The notes under the pieces were generated by a model. The model was given only the letters and a program-made list of their open reading frames with translations. It searched no databases and was not told the origin of the DNA. From CAYTEO01 sp964436825 (GTDB taxonomy: Bacteria; Krumholzibacteriota; Krumholzibacteriia; LZORAL124-64-63): a DNA stretch of 44,020 nucleotides. The stretch is from NCBI GenBank assembly GCA_964436825.1, contig CAYTEO010000019.1:1-44020 (forward strand), read 5' to 3'. Every line of letters starts with the position of its first letter. Within the stretch, counting starts at the first letter, position 1. Below are positions 16,230 through 25,314 of this stretch, piece by piece. The translations under genes were made by a program, and so were the position numbers.

Positions 16230-17273
16230 GTGTTGATCCTCTTCTTCCTCTCCAGCGGGCTGTTCCTGGGCTGGTCCCTGGGGGCGAACGACGCCGCCAA
16301 CGTCTTCGGGACGGCCGTCGGCACGCGGATGGTGCGTTTCACGACCGCCGCGATCGTCTGCAGCGCCTTCGTCGTCGTCGGCGCGGTGGTCGGCGGGGCC
16401 GGCGCGGCCCACACCCTGGGCAAGCTGGGCGCCGTCAACGCCCTGGGCGGCGCCTTCATGACGGCCCTGGCGGCGGCGCTGACCGTCTTCCTGATGACCC
16501 GCTTCTCCCTGCCGGTCTCCACCTCCCAGGCCATCGTCGGGGCGATCGTCGGCTGGAACTTCTTCGCCGGGATGCCCACCGATGCCGGATCGCTGACCAA
16601 GATCGTCGCGACCTGGGTGGCCTGTCCCCTGCTCTCGGCGGTCTTCGCCATGGCCTTCTACGCGGCGCTGAAGAGATACTTCCGCCGCCATCCCCTGCAC
16701 CTGCTCTGGGAGGACATCGTCACCCGCTGGGGGCTGGTGGTGGTGGGGGCCTTCGGTGCCTACAGCCTGGGAGCCAACAACATCGCCAACGTCATGGGGG
16801 TCTTCGTGCCGGTGGCCCCGTTCCGGGACCTCTCCCTGGGGCCGTGGACCTTCACCGGCGCGCAGCAGCTGTTCCTGCTGGGGGGGCTGGCCATCGCCAC
16901 CGGCGTGTTCACCTACTCCCGCCGCGTCATGGAGACCGTCGGCGGGAGCATCGTCAAGCTGACGCCCCAGATGGCGCTGATCGTCGTGTTGGCCGAGTCG
17001 TGCGTCCTGTTCCTGTTCTCGAGCCAGGAGCTGAGCCACTGGCTGATCGCCCACCACCTGCCGCCGATTCCCCTGGTTCCGGTCTCCAGCTCCCAGGCCG
17101 TCGTCGGTGCGGTCCTGGGGGTCGGTCTGCTGAAGGGCGGGCAGGGAATCCGCTACCGCGTCCTGGGCGAGATCGCGGCGGGCTGGGTGACGACCCCGGT
17201 CATCGCGTGCGTCGTCACGTACATCAGCCTGTTCTTCCTGCAGAACGTCTTCGGCATGCAGGTCGTGGCCTGA
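16230..17273 (+). CDS. pit: Inorganic phosphate transporter, PiT family
   Basis: The 347-residue integral membrane protein shows the PiT inverted repeat with its two signature motifs, GANDAANVFGTAVG near the N-terminus and GANNIANVMGVF in the middle. The matching PVSTSQAIVGAIVG and PVSSSQAVVGAVLG loops are also present. These bind phosphate with a coupling cation at the inner membrane. The start is GTG at 16230 with GGGAGG upstream. It is cotranscribed with the DUF47 gene. It converges on the CBS gene with only 16 bases between the stops and no strong hairpin. Confidence 0.94.
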   Translation: MLILFFLSSGLFLGWSLGANDAANVFGTAVGTRMVRFTTAAIVCSAFVVVGAVVGGAGAAHTLGKLGAVNALGGAFMTALAAALTVFLMTRFSLPVSTSQAIVGAIVGWNFFAGMPTDAGSLTKIVATWVACPLLSAVFAMAFYAALKRYFRRHPLHLLWEDIVTRWGLVVVGAFGAYSLGANNIANVMGVFVPVAPFRDLSLGPWTFTGAQQLFLLGGLAIATGVFTYSRRVMETVGGSIVKLTPQMALIVVLAESCVLFLFSSQELSHWLIAHHLPPIPLVPVSSSQAVVGAVLGVGLLKGGQGIRYRVLGEIAAGWVTTPVIACVVTYISLFFLQNVFGMQVVA

Positions 17274-17289
17274 CGGGACCGTCCAGCGG

Positions 17290-17730
17290 TCAGCGCGGGT
17301 AGTCGTCCCGGATGTAGTCGGTCAGGTAGCGGATGTGGGCCTCCCGGTCGCTGCTGATCTGCTTGACGCAGTCGCCGATGGAGACGATGCCGCCCAGTCC
17401 GGTGCCGTCGAGCACCGGCAGGTGGCGCACCCGGGCCTCGGTCATGATGGCCATGGCGTCGGTCACGTCCTGGTCGGGCGTGACGCAGACCAGGCGGGTC
17501 GACATGATCTCCCGCACCGGCGTCGTCCGCGACGAGCGGCCCTGCAGGGCCACCTTCCGCAGGTAGTCCCGCTCGGTGATGATTCCCAGCAGGTGGGTTC
17601 CTTCGACGACGAGCAGCGCCCCAATGCCGTGGTCGGCCATGGCGGCGATGGCGTCGTAGACGGTGGCATCGGGCTCGATCGTGTAGACGTCGCGTGGCTT
17701 GATGGCCAGGATGTCGGCGATGGTGGACAT
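17290..17730 (-). CDS. CBS domain pair protein
   Basis: The 146-residue protein consists of two CBS motifs in tandem. The first half has VYTIEPDATVYDAIAAMADHGIGALLVVE and GIITERDYLRKV. The second has VREIMSTRLVCVTPDQDVTDAMAIM and HLPVLDGTGLGGIVSIGDCVK. Such stand-alone pairs bind adenosine nucleotides or related ligands and switch partner enzymes or transporters. The partner here is unknown; the converging phosphate transporter is the only close neighbour. GGGGGT lies seven bases before ATG 17730. Confidence 0.92.
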   Translation of the reverse strand: MSTIADILAIKPRDVYTIEPDATVYDAIAAMADHGIGALLVVEGTHLLGIITERDYLRKVALQGRSSRTTPVREIMSTRLVCVTPDQDVTDAMAIMTEARVRHLPVLDGTGLGGIVSIGDCVKQISSDREAHIRYLTDYIRDDYPR

Positions 17731-17891
17731 GGTCGGACCCCCTTGTTCGCACTGGAGTGGAACGGGACCGCCCGCGAGGGCGAACGTCCCGCGACGATCC
17801 CGTCTCCCACTGGATAACGCCGAGCTCGCGGGATGGCCAGCGGCCGGACGGTGATCCGGCCGCGGCCCTACCGGAGCGCGGGGCGGGTGAT

Positions 17892-17897
17892 TATCAT
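17892..17897 (+). promoter_or_regulatory. Candidate -10 element of the thioesterase gene
   Basis: TATCAT lies 47 bases upstream of the start in the divergent region between the CBS gene and the thioesterase gene. No convincing -35 is visible. Confidence 0.3.
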
Positions 17898-17944
17898 CTG
17901 GCGGACACGGATCCCGTTCCCTCAACCCCTGCGAGGACCTGCCC

Positions 17945-18361
17945 ATGACGACGCTGACCCGCCTGACCGTCCGCGGCTACCATTGCGACGCCTACGGACA
18001 CGTCAACAACGCCCGCTGGCTGGAGCTGTTCGAGGAAGCGCGCTGGCGGTTGCTGGAACAGGGCGGTCGCCTGGCGGACCTTCATGACCGGGGGCTGATC
18101 TTCGTCGTCGTGCGGATCGAGGTGGACTACCGCCGTCCCGCCGTCCCGGGCGACGTGCTGGAGATCCGCTCGCGCATGGACCACGTGGGCGGCCGCAGCG
18201 CCGTCATCCGCCAGACCGCCGTCCGCCTGCCCGCCGGCGGAGAGGGCGAGGGGGAGACGGCCGTCGAGGCGGCGGTCACCTTCGTCGTCGTCGACCAGGC
18301 CACGGGCAAGCCCGTGCCCCTCAGCGGGGAGGTGCGGGAGGCGCTGACCGGCGGGGAATGA
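17945..18361 (+). CDS. Acyl-CoA thioesterase, hotdog 4HBT family (FadM/YbgC-like)
   Basis: The 138-residue protein has the hotdog signature DAYGHVNNARWLELFEEARW near the N-terminus, with the catalytic Asp and the HVNN turn. It is followed by the VVVRIEVDYRRPAVPGDVLEIRSRM strand pair. It should hydrolyse acyl-CoA thioesters in the cytosol; chain preference is unknown. Length and motif match FadM/YbgC-type enzymes. GAGGAC precedes ATG 17945. It is convergent with the ferritin gene. Confidence 0.9.
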   Translation: MTTLTRLTVRGYHCDAYGHVNNARWLELFEEARWRLLEQGGRLADLHDRGLIFVVVRIEVDYRRPAVPGDVLEIRSRMDHVGGRSAVIRQTAVRLPAGGEGEGETAVEAAVTFVVVDQATGKPVPLSGEVREALTGGE

Positions 18362-18403
18362 CACGGCGGGCTGTCGTCCCGCGCCGCCCGCCCGGTCGGG
18401 CTA

Positions 18404-18910
18404 TCAGGCGGGGGGCGCGGGCGCGGCGCGGCCGGCCAGCTCGCGGTCCAGCATGAACAGGCCCTGCCCGTGACCGCCCATCATCTCCAGCTTGCCGACG
18501 ATGGCGTCGACCGTCGCCTCCTCCTCCACCTGCTCGTTGATGTACCACTGGAGCATGCCGGCAGTGGCGTGGTCGTTCTCCCGGAGGGCCAGGCCGTAGA
18601 GCTCGTTGATCCGGCCGGTCATGTACCGCTCGTGTTCCAGGGCGGCCTGGAAGACCGCCAGGGGCGACTCCCATTCCGACGGCGGGGCGGGGACGTCCTG
18701 CAGGACCACCTGGCCGCCGGTCGTGTGGACGTAGTCGAAGAGCTTCATGGCGTGATGGAGCTCCTCCTGGGCCTGCATGCGCATCCAGTGGGCGAAGCCC
18801 TCGTAGTTGCGGGCCTCGCACCAGGCCGCCATGGCCAGGTAGAGGTAGCCCGAGTGGAACTCCGCCTGGATCTGGTCTTCGAGTGCCTGCTTGATGGTTT
18901 CCTTCAGCAC
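18404..18910 (-). CDS. ftn: Ferritin, non-heme iron storage
   Basis: The 168-residue four-helix protein carries the ferroxidase residues in EFHSGYLYLAMAAW, EELHHAMKLFDYV and EHERYMTGRINELY. The WYINEQVEEEATV helix contributes the third-site Glu/Gln residues. Ferritins form 24-mer cages that oxidise and store Fe(II), protecting against iron-driven oxidation. The start is GTG at 18910 (VLKETIKQ), seven bases after GAGGAG; a longer reading from 18979 adds a low-quality segment without a ribosome site. The divergent region to the PDH operon is 250 bases long and contains no gene I can support. Confidence 0.92.
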   Translation of the reverse strand: MLKETIKQALEDQIQAEFHSGYLYLAMAAWCEARNYEGFAHWMRMQAQEELHHAMKLFDYVHTTGGQVVLQDVPAPPSEWESPLAVFQAALEHERYMTGRINELYGLALRENDHATAGMLQWYINEQVEEEATVDAIVGKLEMMGGHGQGLFMLDRELAGRAAPAPPA

Positions 18911-19160
18911 GTCGGCTCTCCTCGGCTTGTGCCCCTGACAATGTGTTTTCCCGTGGGACGATCGATCAGCCGTTGCCAACCATGCCGCATCCTGCTATCG
19001 GTGGCAAGGCACGGGTGGCGACAGAGCTTTTTCATCACGATGGTGGGGAGCCCCGGCGCGCGCCGCCGGTGTCGATCGGTCCTCCACGGGATCGATCCTC
19101 CGTGTCTGCCGCAGCCGCTACGGTGATGAGCGGCCGGAACCAGAGGAAAGGAACGACTGC

Positions 19161-20258
19161 ATGCCCAAGAAGGAGATCGCCGCGTTCACGGTGCCCTATC
19201 TCCAGGTGCTGGACGAGCAGGGTCGCCTGGACGAGGAGCTGGCGCCGCCGCTCACGGACGAGGAGCTGGTCGCCCTGTACCGGCACATGGTCTGGGGCCG
19301 GAAGACCGACGAGCGGATGCTCAAGCTGCAACGCCAGGGCCGGATCGGGACCTTCGCGCCGGCCACCGGCCAGGAGGCCGCCCACGTCGCCGCCATGTTC
19401 GCCGCCGAGGAGCGGGACTGGTTCGTCGGCGCCTTCCGGGAGCACGGGGCGCGGCTGATGCGGGGCGAGAGCCTCAGGCGCCAGCTGCTGTACTACAACG
19501 GGTTCGAGGAGGGCAACGTCAACGAGCCCGACGGCAACCCGCGCAACCTGCCGGTGTCGGTCATCGTCGCCGCCCAGGCCCTCCACGCGGTGGGGATCGC
19601 CTACGCCATGCGGATGCAGGGCGAGCCGGAGACGGCCGTCGTCTGCTTCATGGGCGACGGCGCCACCAGCCAGGGGGACTTCCACGAGGCGCTGAACTTC
19701 GCGTCGGTCTGGCAGCTGCCCGTCGTCTTCGTCGTCCAGAACAACCAGTGGGCCATCTCGGTGCCGCGGGAGAAGCAGACCCGGGCGCGGACCCTGGCCC
19801 AGAAGGCGATCGCCTACGAGATGCCAGGGATCCAGGTGGACGGCAACGACGCCCTGGCCGTCTACGCCGCCGTGCGCGAGGCGCTGGAGCGCGGTCGCCG
19901 GGGCGAGGGGCCGACCCTCGTCGAGGCGGTCACCTACCGGCTGATGATGCACACCACGGCCGACGACCAGTACAAGTACCGCAGCAAGGAGGAGGAGCAG
20001 GCCTGGTGGGAGAAGGACCCGCTGCGCCGGTTCCGCCTGCTGCTGGAGGGCAGGGGACTGTGGGACGACGCGCGGCAGCAGGCGCTGGAGGAGGAGATCA
20101 AGGCGGAGATCGATCGCCAGGTGGCCGCCTTCGAGGCCACGGGCGAGCTGGACGTCACCGTTCCCTTCGACCACGTCTACGGGACGCCGCACCCCCGGAT
20201 CGAGCGCCAGAAGGCGGAGTTCCTGGCCGAGATGGAGAAGGAGGGCGCCGATGCCTAG
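19161..20258 (+). CDS. pdhA: Pyruvate dehydrogenase E1 component, alpha subunit
   Basis: The 365-residue protein is the alpha chain of a thiamine-diphosphate 2-oxo acid dehydrogenase. GDGATSQGDFHEALNFASVW (from residue 165) and VVQNNQWAIS make the GDG...NN cofactor motif. GRIGTFAPATGQEAAHVA and FREHGARLMRG are typical of PdhA. It decarboxylates pyruvate and, with the beta chain, passes acetyl to the E2 lipoyl group. GAGGAAAGG precedes ATG 19161. Its stop overlaps the pdhB start by eight bases, implying coupled and stoichiometric synthesis. A branched-chain oxo acid role is possible, but the opening TVPYLQVLDEQG favours pyruvate. Confidence 0.92.
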   Translation: MPKKEIAAFTVPYLQVLDEQGRLDEELAPPLTDEELVALYRHMVWGRKTDERMLKLQRQGRIGTFAPATGQEAAHVAAMFAAEERDWFVGAFREHGARLMRGESLRRQLLYYNGFEEGNVNEPDGNPRNLPVSVIVAAQALHAVGIAYAMRMQGEPETAVVCFMGDGATSQGDFHEALNFASVWQLPVVFVVQNNQWAISVPREKQTRARTLAQKAIAYEMPGIQVDGNDALAVYAAVREALERGRRGEGPTLVEAVTYRLMMHTTADDQYKYRSKEEEQAWWEKDPLRRFRLLLEGRGLWDDARQQALEEEIKAEIDRQVAAFEATGELDVTVPFDHVYGTPHPRIERQKAEFLAEMEKEGADA

Positions 20259-21231
20259 GCTCAACATGGTGCAGGCCATCAACCTGGCCCTGGACGAGGC
20301 GCTGGCCGCCGACGAGCGGGTCGTCGTCCTGGGGGAGGACGTGGGCGTGGACGGGGGCGTCTTCCGCGCCACCGAGGGATTGCACGCCAAGTACGGCGAG
20401 CAGCGGGTCATCGACACCCCGCTGGCCGAGAGCGGGATCATCGGCACGGCCATCGGCATGGCCCTGGCCGGCCTGCGCCCGGTGGGGGAGATGCAGTTCT
20501 CCGGCTTCTCCTACCTGATGATCCCCCAGCTCGAGGGGCATGCCAGCCGCTTTCGGTCCCGCACCCAGGGACAGTTCCAGGTGCCGCTGGTCATCCGCAT
20601 GCCGTACGGCGGCGGGGTACGCGCCCTGGAGCACCACAGCGAGAGCCGCGAGGTCTACTACGCCCACACGCCCGGCGTGAAGGTCGTCGTCCCGTCGGGG
20701 CCGCGCAACGCCCGGGCGCTGCTGCACGCGGCCATCCAGGACCCCGACCCGGTCGTCTTCATGGAGCCCAAGCGGAGCTACCGGGCCTTCAAGGAGGAGG
20801 TCCCGGAGGAGCCGGAGACGCTGCCGCTGGGCAAGGCGCAGGTGGTCCAGGAGGGGACCGACGTGACCGTCGTCGCCTGGGGCGCCATGCTGCACACGGC
20901 GCGCAAGGCCGTGGCCGCGGTGGCGGAGGCGCGCGGGGCGAGCATCGAGCTGATCGACCTGCTGACGATCGCGCCGCTGGACGGGGAGACCATCTGCGCC
21001 TCGGTCCGCAAGACCGGCCGGCTGGTCGTCGTCCAGGAGGCGCCGCGCTCCTTCGGGGCGGCCAGCGAGATCATCGCGACGGTCAACGACGACGCGCTGC
21101 TCTACCTGGAGGCGCCGGTCAGGCGGATCACCGGCTACGACGTGGCGACCCCCTACTTCGGCCGCGAGAGGCTCTACATGCCGACCGAGGGAAGGGTCCG
21201 GCGGGGCATCGAGCAGGTCCTGGACTTCTAG
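20251..21231 (+). CDS. pdhB: Pyruvate dehydrogenase E1 component, beta subunit
   Basis: The 326-residue beta chain has the usual family blocks. These are ERVVVLGEDVGVDGGVFRATEGL, TPLAESGIIGTAIGMALAGLRPVGEMQF, the RMPYGGGVRALEHHSES active-site region, and the C-terminal transketolase-like domain with VTVVAWGAMLHTARKA and VVQEAPRSFGAASEI. It completes the heterotetrameric E1 together with the alpha subunit. Its start codon lies inside the end of pdhA, with GGAGGG as ribosome site, and the E2 gene follows after 12 bases. Confidence 0.93.
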   Translation: MPRLNMVQAINLALDEALAADERVVVLGEDVGVDGGVFRATEGLHAKYGEQRVIDTPLAESGIIGTAIGMALAGLRPVGEMQFSGFSYLMIPQLEGHASRFRSRTQGQFQVPLVIRMPYGGGVRALEHHSESREVYYAHTPGVKVVVPSGPRNARALLHAAIQDPDPVVFMEPKRSYRAFKEEVPEEPETLPLGKAQVVQEGTDVTVVAWGAMLHTARKAVAAVAEARGASIELIDLLTIAPLDGETICASVRKTGRLVVVQEAPRSFGAASEIIATVNDDALLYLEAPVRRITGYDVATPYFGRERLYMPTEGRVRRGIEQVLDF

Positions 21232-21243
21232 AGGAGAGACCCG

Positions 21244-22593
21244 ATGTACGAGTTCAAGCTGCCCGACCTGGGCGAGGGGATCCACGAGGGGGAGATCCTC
21301 AAGTGGCACGTCACTCCGGGCGAGACCGTGGCCGAGGACGCGCCCCTGGTGGACGTCGAGACCGACAAGGCCGCCGTGACGATCCCGTCGCCGCGGGCCG
21401 GCAAGGTCGTCACCGTCGCCGGTGACGTCGGGGACATCGTCGAGACCGGCCAGGTCATCGCCGTCATCGACGACGGTGCCGCGGGGGAGGCCGTCGCGTC
21501 GCCTGCCGCCGAGGCCGCGCCCGCCATCGGTCGCGCCGCCGAGGAGATGCCGGCCGGTCTGCCCGGGGAGGAGGAGCCGCTCCCGGCGGCACCGGCGGCT
21601 CGGACCGGCACGACGCAGCCGGGCAGTCCCATCCCGGGACGTCCCGTCCCCGCCGCCCCGGCCACACGCCGGCTGGCCCGGGAGCTGGGCGTCGACATCG
21701 GTACCGTCACCGGTACCGGCCCGGGCGGGCGCGTGTTGCCCGAGGACGTCCGCGCCGCTGCCGAGGGCCGGGCTCCCGCCGCGGCCGCTGCAGCCGGGGG
21801 GGCGGAGGCGCCGGCGGCGATCCCCGCCGGCGGCGGGACGGGGATCCCGTTCCTGGACATCGAGCCGCTGCCCGACTTCTCCCGCTGGGGACCGGTGGAG
21901 ACCGAGCCGCTGCGGTCGATCCGCCGCCGGGTGGCCGTCAAGATGACGACTTCCATGATCCTGGTACCCCACGTGGCCCACATGGACGAGGCGGACGTCA
22001 CCGAGCTGGAGGAGTTCCGCAGCCGGGTCCGGGACGAGAACCTCGAGAGGGGCGGCGGCAGGCTGACACTGCTGTCGTTCGTCATCCGGGCGGTGACCGC
22101 CGGCCTGAAGGCGGCCCCGGCGTTCAACGCCAGTCTCGACCCCTTCGCCGGCCTGATCGTCTACAAGAAGTACTACAACATCGGCTTCGCGGCGGACACG
22201 GGACGCGGGCTGGTGGTGCCGGTCATCAAGGACGCCGACCAGAAGAGCGTTAACGAGATCTCCCGGGAGCTGGCCGAGAAGGCGGCCGCGGCCCGGGCCG
22301 GCAAGCTGCCCCTGGAGGACATGCAGGGCGGCACCTTCACGATCACCAACGTGGGGCCGCTGGGCGGGACCGCCCTGATCCCCACGATCAACTACCCCGA
22401 GGTGGCGATCCTGGGCATGGGCCGCGTCCAGGAGAAACCCGTGGTCCGGGACGGCGAGATCGTCATCCGCAAGATGCTGCCGTTGACCCTGGCCTTCGAC
22501 CACCGGATCGCCGACGGTGCCGACGCCGCCCGCTTCGTGGGCGAGCTGGTCCGCTGGCTCTCCGATCCGAAACAGCTGCTGATCGATATCTAG
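21244..22593 (+). CDS. pdhC: Dihydrolipoamide acetyltransferase (E2) of pyruvate dehydrogenase
   Basis: The 449-residue protein has one lipoyl domain with lipoyl-lysine Lys42 in VETDKAAV. An Ala/Pro-rich linker, a peripheral subunit-binding domain at about residues 139-172 (TRRLARELGVDIGTVTGTGPGG), a second linker and the catalytic acyltransferase domain follow. The active-site His420 and Asp424 lie in FDHRIADG. It transfers acetyl from lipoamide to CoA and forms the core of the complex. One lipoyl domain is the simplest architecture. The lipoate ligase-like gene at 25315 may charge Lys42. Confidence 0.94.
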   Translation: MYEFKLPDLGEGIHEGEILKWHVTPGETVAEDAPLVDVETDKAAVTIPSPRAGKVVTVAGDVGDIVETGQVIAVIDDGAAGEAVASPAAEAAPAIGRAAEEMPAGLPGEEEPLPAAPAARTGTTQPGSPIPGRPVPAAPATRRLARELGVDIGTVTGTGPGGRVLPEDVRAAAEGRAPAAAAAAGGAEAPAAIPAGGGTGIPFLDIEPLPDFSRWGPVETEPLRSIRRRVAVKMTTSMILVPHVAHMDEADVTELEEFRSRVRDENLERGGGRLTLLSFVIRAVTAGLKAAPAFNASLDPFAGLIVYKKYYNIGFAADTGRGLVVPVIKDADQKSVNEISRELAEKAAAARAGKLPLEDMQGGTFTITNVGPLGGTALIPTINYPEVAILGMGRVQEKPVVRDGEIVIRKMLPLTLAFDHRIADGADAARFVGELVRWLSDPKQLLIDI

Positions 22594-22626
22594 CCGGGCC
22601 GCCGGGCCCGGGCGGGAGGCGCGACG

Positions 22627-24033
22627 ATGGTGATGGGAACACTGAACCAGGAAGTGGAGACGGTCGTCGTCGGCTCGGGGCCGGGCGGCTACGTGGCGGC
22701 GCTGCGGCTGGCCGACCTGGGCAAGGATGTCGTCCTGGTCGAGGAGCGGGAGCGGCCGGGCGGCACCTGCCTGCTGGAAGGCTGCATCCCGAGCAAGTCG
22801 CTGATCAACGCCATCGAGCTGGCCGAGTCGGCCCGCGCCGCCGAGCGGCTGGGACTGACCTTCAAGGAGCTGACCCTCGACCACGCCAGGCTGCGGCAGT
22901 GGACCGACGAGGTCGTCGCCACCCTGTCCGGCGGGATCAGGTCCCTGCTCGCCAAGCGGGGTGTCGAGCTGATCCACGCCCGGGCCCGCTTCCAGGACGA
23001 GAAGAAGCTGCTGCTGGAGGGGGCGGGGACCCTGGAGTTCCAGGACTGCATCATCGCCACCGGCTCGGCCCTGAACCGCCTGCCCGAGGGGATCGACCCG
23101 AGCGTCTGGTCCAGCGCCGACGCCCTGCGCTTGCCCGAGGTGCCCGGCAGCCTGCTGGTCGTCGGCGGCGGGTACATCGGCCTGGAGATGGGGCTGGTCT
23201 ACGCCGGGCTGGGCAGCCGGGTCAGCGTCGTCGAGTTCTTTCCCCGCCTGCTGATGGGGGCCGACCACGACCTTGTCGACGTCATGGTCAAGCAGGTGGC
23301 CCGGCGGTTCGAGGGGATCCTCGTCGAGTCGCGGGTCAAGACCATCACCCCCGACGGCGACGGTTTCCGGGTGGAGATCGAGCACCAGGGGGAGGTCTCC
23401 ACGCAGCGGTTCGACCGGGTCCTGGTGGCCATCGGGCGCCGCCCCAACACCGACGATCTGGGCCTGGAGAACACCGGCGTCGTCGTCGACGAGCGCGGGT
23501 TCATCGAGACCGACGGCGAGTGTCGCACCGCCGTGGCGCACATCTACGCCATCGGCGACGTGACCAGGGGACCCATGCTGGCCCACAAGGCGAGCCGGGA
23601 GGCGAAGGTGGCCGCCGAGGCCATCTGCGGCCACAAGACGGAGTTCGACAACCGGGCCATCCCGGCCGTCGTGTTCACCGACCCGGAGATCGCCTGGTGC
23701 GGCCTGACCGAGCGCCGTGCCGCCGACCTGGGCGTGGAGGTCAACGTCGGCAGGTTCCCGCTGGCGGCCCTCGGCCGGGCCCGCGCCATCGGGCGGACCG
23801 AGGGGTTCGTCAAGATCCTCAGCGAGCCCGGGACCGACTTGATCCAGGGCATGGGGATCGTCGGGCCCCACGCCAGCGAGCTGATCAGCGAGGGGGCCCT
23901 GGCCATCGAGATGGGGGCGACCCTGGCCGATCTGACCGACACGATCCATCCCCACCCCACCCTCTCGGAGGCCCTGATGGAGGCCGCCGAGGTGGCCGCC
24001 GGGACGGCCGTCCACGTCCATCGGCCCCGCTGA
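22627..24033 (+). CDS. lpdA: Dihydrolipoyl dehydrogenase (E3)
   Basis: The 468-residue flavoprotein has the FAD-binding GSGPGGYVAALRLADLG fold and the redox disulfide Cys48-Cys53 in GGTCLLEGCIPSKS. It also has the NAD-binding GGGYIGLEMGLVYAGLGS segment, the second FAD motif IYAIGDVTRGPMLAHKAS and the catalytic His443 in HPHPTLSEAL. It reoxidises dihydrolipoyl E2 and reduces NAD+. GGGAGG precedes ATG 22627. As last gene of the PDH operon it is followed 30 bases later by a strong hairpin. Confidence 0.94.
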   Translation: MVMGTLNQEVETVVVGSGPGGYVAALRLADLGKDVVLVEERERPGGTCLLEGCIPSKSLINAIELAESARAAERLGLTFKELTLDHARLRQWTDEVVATLSGGIRSLLAKRGVELIHARARFQDEKKLLLEGAGTLEFQDCIIATGSALNRLPEGIDPSVWSSADALRLPEVPGSLLVVGGGYIGLEMGLVYAGLGSRVSVVEFFPRLLMGADHDLVDVMVKQVARRFEGILVESRVKTITPDGDGFRVEIEHQGEVSTQRFDRVLVAIGRRPNTDDLGLENTGVVVDERGFIETDGECRTAVAHIYAIGDVTRGPMLAHKASREAKVAAEAICGHKTEFDNRAIPAVVFTDPEIAWCGLTERRAADLGVEVNVGRFPLAALGRARAIGRTEGFVKILSEPGTDLIQGMGIVGPHASELISEGALAIEMGATLADLTDTIHPHPTLSEALMEAAEVAAGTAVHVHRPR

Positions 24034-24062
24034 TCCGCCCGGCGCGGACCGTCTCGCCCGGC

Positions 24063-24089
24063 GCCCGCCGCCCCCCGTGGGCGGCGGGC
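24063..24089 (+). terminator. Terminator of the PDH operon
   Basis: A perfect 11-bp GC stem (GCCCGCCGCCC and complement) with a CCCGT loop follows the E3 stop by 30 bases. It is followed by TTGTCATCTTT. Confidence 0.65.
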
Positions 24090-24172
24090 TTGTCATCTTT
24101 GCTCAAGCGCGAGAACGATCTGCCGATGCAGGGAAGAGAGGGGATCTCGGACGCAAGAGACGGGAGCGTGTC

Positions 24173-25249
24173 ATGTTCAAGCGACTGAACCTGGGACAGA
24201 CGATCGCGGTGGGCTACGTGACGACCTTCGTCGCCATCGCCGTCTGCGGCGGCTGGGCCCTGCTCGATCTCAGGAAGATCGTGCAGCTCGCCGCCGGAGC
24301 GGGCGACGACGCTCTCGTCCAGGCCATCGCCACCTACCGCAGCCACCTGATCGGGCTGGTCGTCGTCTCGGCGCTGATCTGCGTCGTCATGGGGACGGCC
24401 GTCATCAGGAACGTCGTCGGTGTCATGCGACAGGTCATGCGACACCTCCGCGAGCAGGCCCGCGTCATCAAGGAGGCCTCCCAGCGGATCGCCGGCACGA
24501 GCACGAGCATCGCCGACGCCACCAGCGGCCAGGCTGCGGGCATCCAGCAGGTCTCGGCCTCGCTGCAGCAGATCTCCGCCGGCACGACGAGCAGCCAGCA
24601 GGAGGTCCAGCAGGCGGCCCAGGCCACCCGCCGTGTCCACGAGACGACCCGGCAGGTCCGCGAGGCGATGCAACGGCTGGTCTCCGTGATGGGGGAGGTC
24701 CAGCAGGCGTCCGAGGCGACGGTCCAGATCATCACCTCCATCGACGACATCTCCTTCCAGACGAACCTGCTGGCCCTCAATGCCGCCGTCGAGGCCTCCC
24801 ATGCCGGGGAGGCGGGCAAGGGGTTCGCCGTGGTGGCCGAGGAGGTGCGCCACCTGGCACAGCGCAGCACCGAGGCGGCCCGGACGAGCTCGGAGATGAT
24901 CGACCGGGCCCGCGAAAGTGTCCGCCGGGGCTCCGAGGTCTGCAACGAGGTGAGCCAGATGCTCGATGCCATCGCCGAGGACACCGGCCAGGTCGACGGG
25001 ATGGTCGGCCAGGTCACCCAGGCCAGCCGGGAACAGGCCGCCGCGATCCAGGAGATCACCGCCGCCGTCTCCCACCTGGACCACCTCGTCCAGTCCAATG
25101 CCCAGTCCGTCCACGAGGCGGCCGAGACGAGCCAGCATTTCGCCGAGCAGGCCCGCCAGTTGCAGGAGCTGGTCGAGATGATGACGGCCATCCTCAAGGG
25201 GCAGCGCGGCGAGCTGGAGAAGGAGCAGGGGGAGGTGCTGCCGGTCTAG
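24173..25249 (+). CDS. Methyl-accepting chemotaxis protein with almost no periplasmic domain
   Basis: The 358-residue receptor has two transmembrane helices (about residues 9-31 and 60-82) separated by a loop of only about 28 residues. A long cytoplasmic signalling coiled coil follows directly. The hairpin tip DDISFQTNLLALNAAVEASHAGEAGKGFAVVAEEVRHLAQRST is canonical for binding CheA and CheW. Gln/Glu-rich heptads flank it as likely methylation sites. No PAS or clear HAMP domain is visible, so it probably senses membrane or cytosolic state. The start at 24173 follows GGGAG. It directly follows the PDH operon terminator, on the same strand. Confidence 0.9.
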   Translation: MFKRLNLGQTIAVGYVTTFVAIAVCGGWALLDLRKIVQLAAGAGDDALVQAIATYRSHLIGLVVVSALICVVMGTAVIRNVVGVMRQVMRHLREQARVIKEASQRIAGTSTSIADATSGQAAGIQQVSASLQQISAGTTSSQQEVQQAAQATRRVHETTRQVREAMQRLVSVMGEVQQASEATVQIITSIDDISFQTNLLALNAAVEASHAGEAGKGFAVVAEEVRHLAQRSTEAARTSSEMIDRARESVRRGSEVCNEVSQMLDAIAEDTGQVDGMVGQVTQASREQAAAIQEITAAVSHLDHLVQSNAQSVHEAAETSQHFAEQARQLQELVEMMTAILKGQRGELEKEQGEVLPV

Positions 25250-25279
25250 GGGGAGCGCCGCGGCGGGACACGACGGCGG

Positions 25280-25307
25280 TTGCGCGGCGGGCAGGAGGGC
25301 GTATCCT
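25280..25307 (+). promoter_or_regulatory. Candidate promoter giving a leaderless lipoate ligase mRNA
   Basis: TTGCGC (25280-25285), 16 bases, then TATCCT (25302-25307). The ATG follows the -10 after only seven bases, so transcription would start at or beside the start codon. Confidence 0.45.
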
Positions 25308-25314
25308 GACCGCC

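Noticed and set aside
13340..16651. Very long open frames on the opposite strand or another frame over the aconitase and pit genes
   Set aside because: They are low-complexity Gly/Arg/Pro-rich shadows typical of GC-rich DNA and overlap well-supported genes.
17264..17300. Terminator between pit and the CBS gene
   Set aside because: Only a short ACGG/CCGT palindrome is visible, with no extended stem or T tract.
18911..19160. Small gene between ferritin and pdhA
   Set aside because: No frame has a plausible start, ribosome site or coding pattern.
20155..24096. A 1300-codon open frame antisense to the PDH operon
   Set aside because: No recognisable domains, no ribosome site, and it fully mirrors pdhB, E2 and E3.
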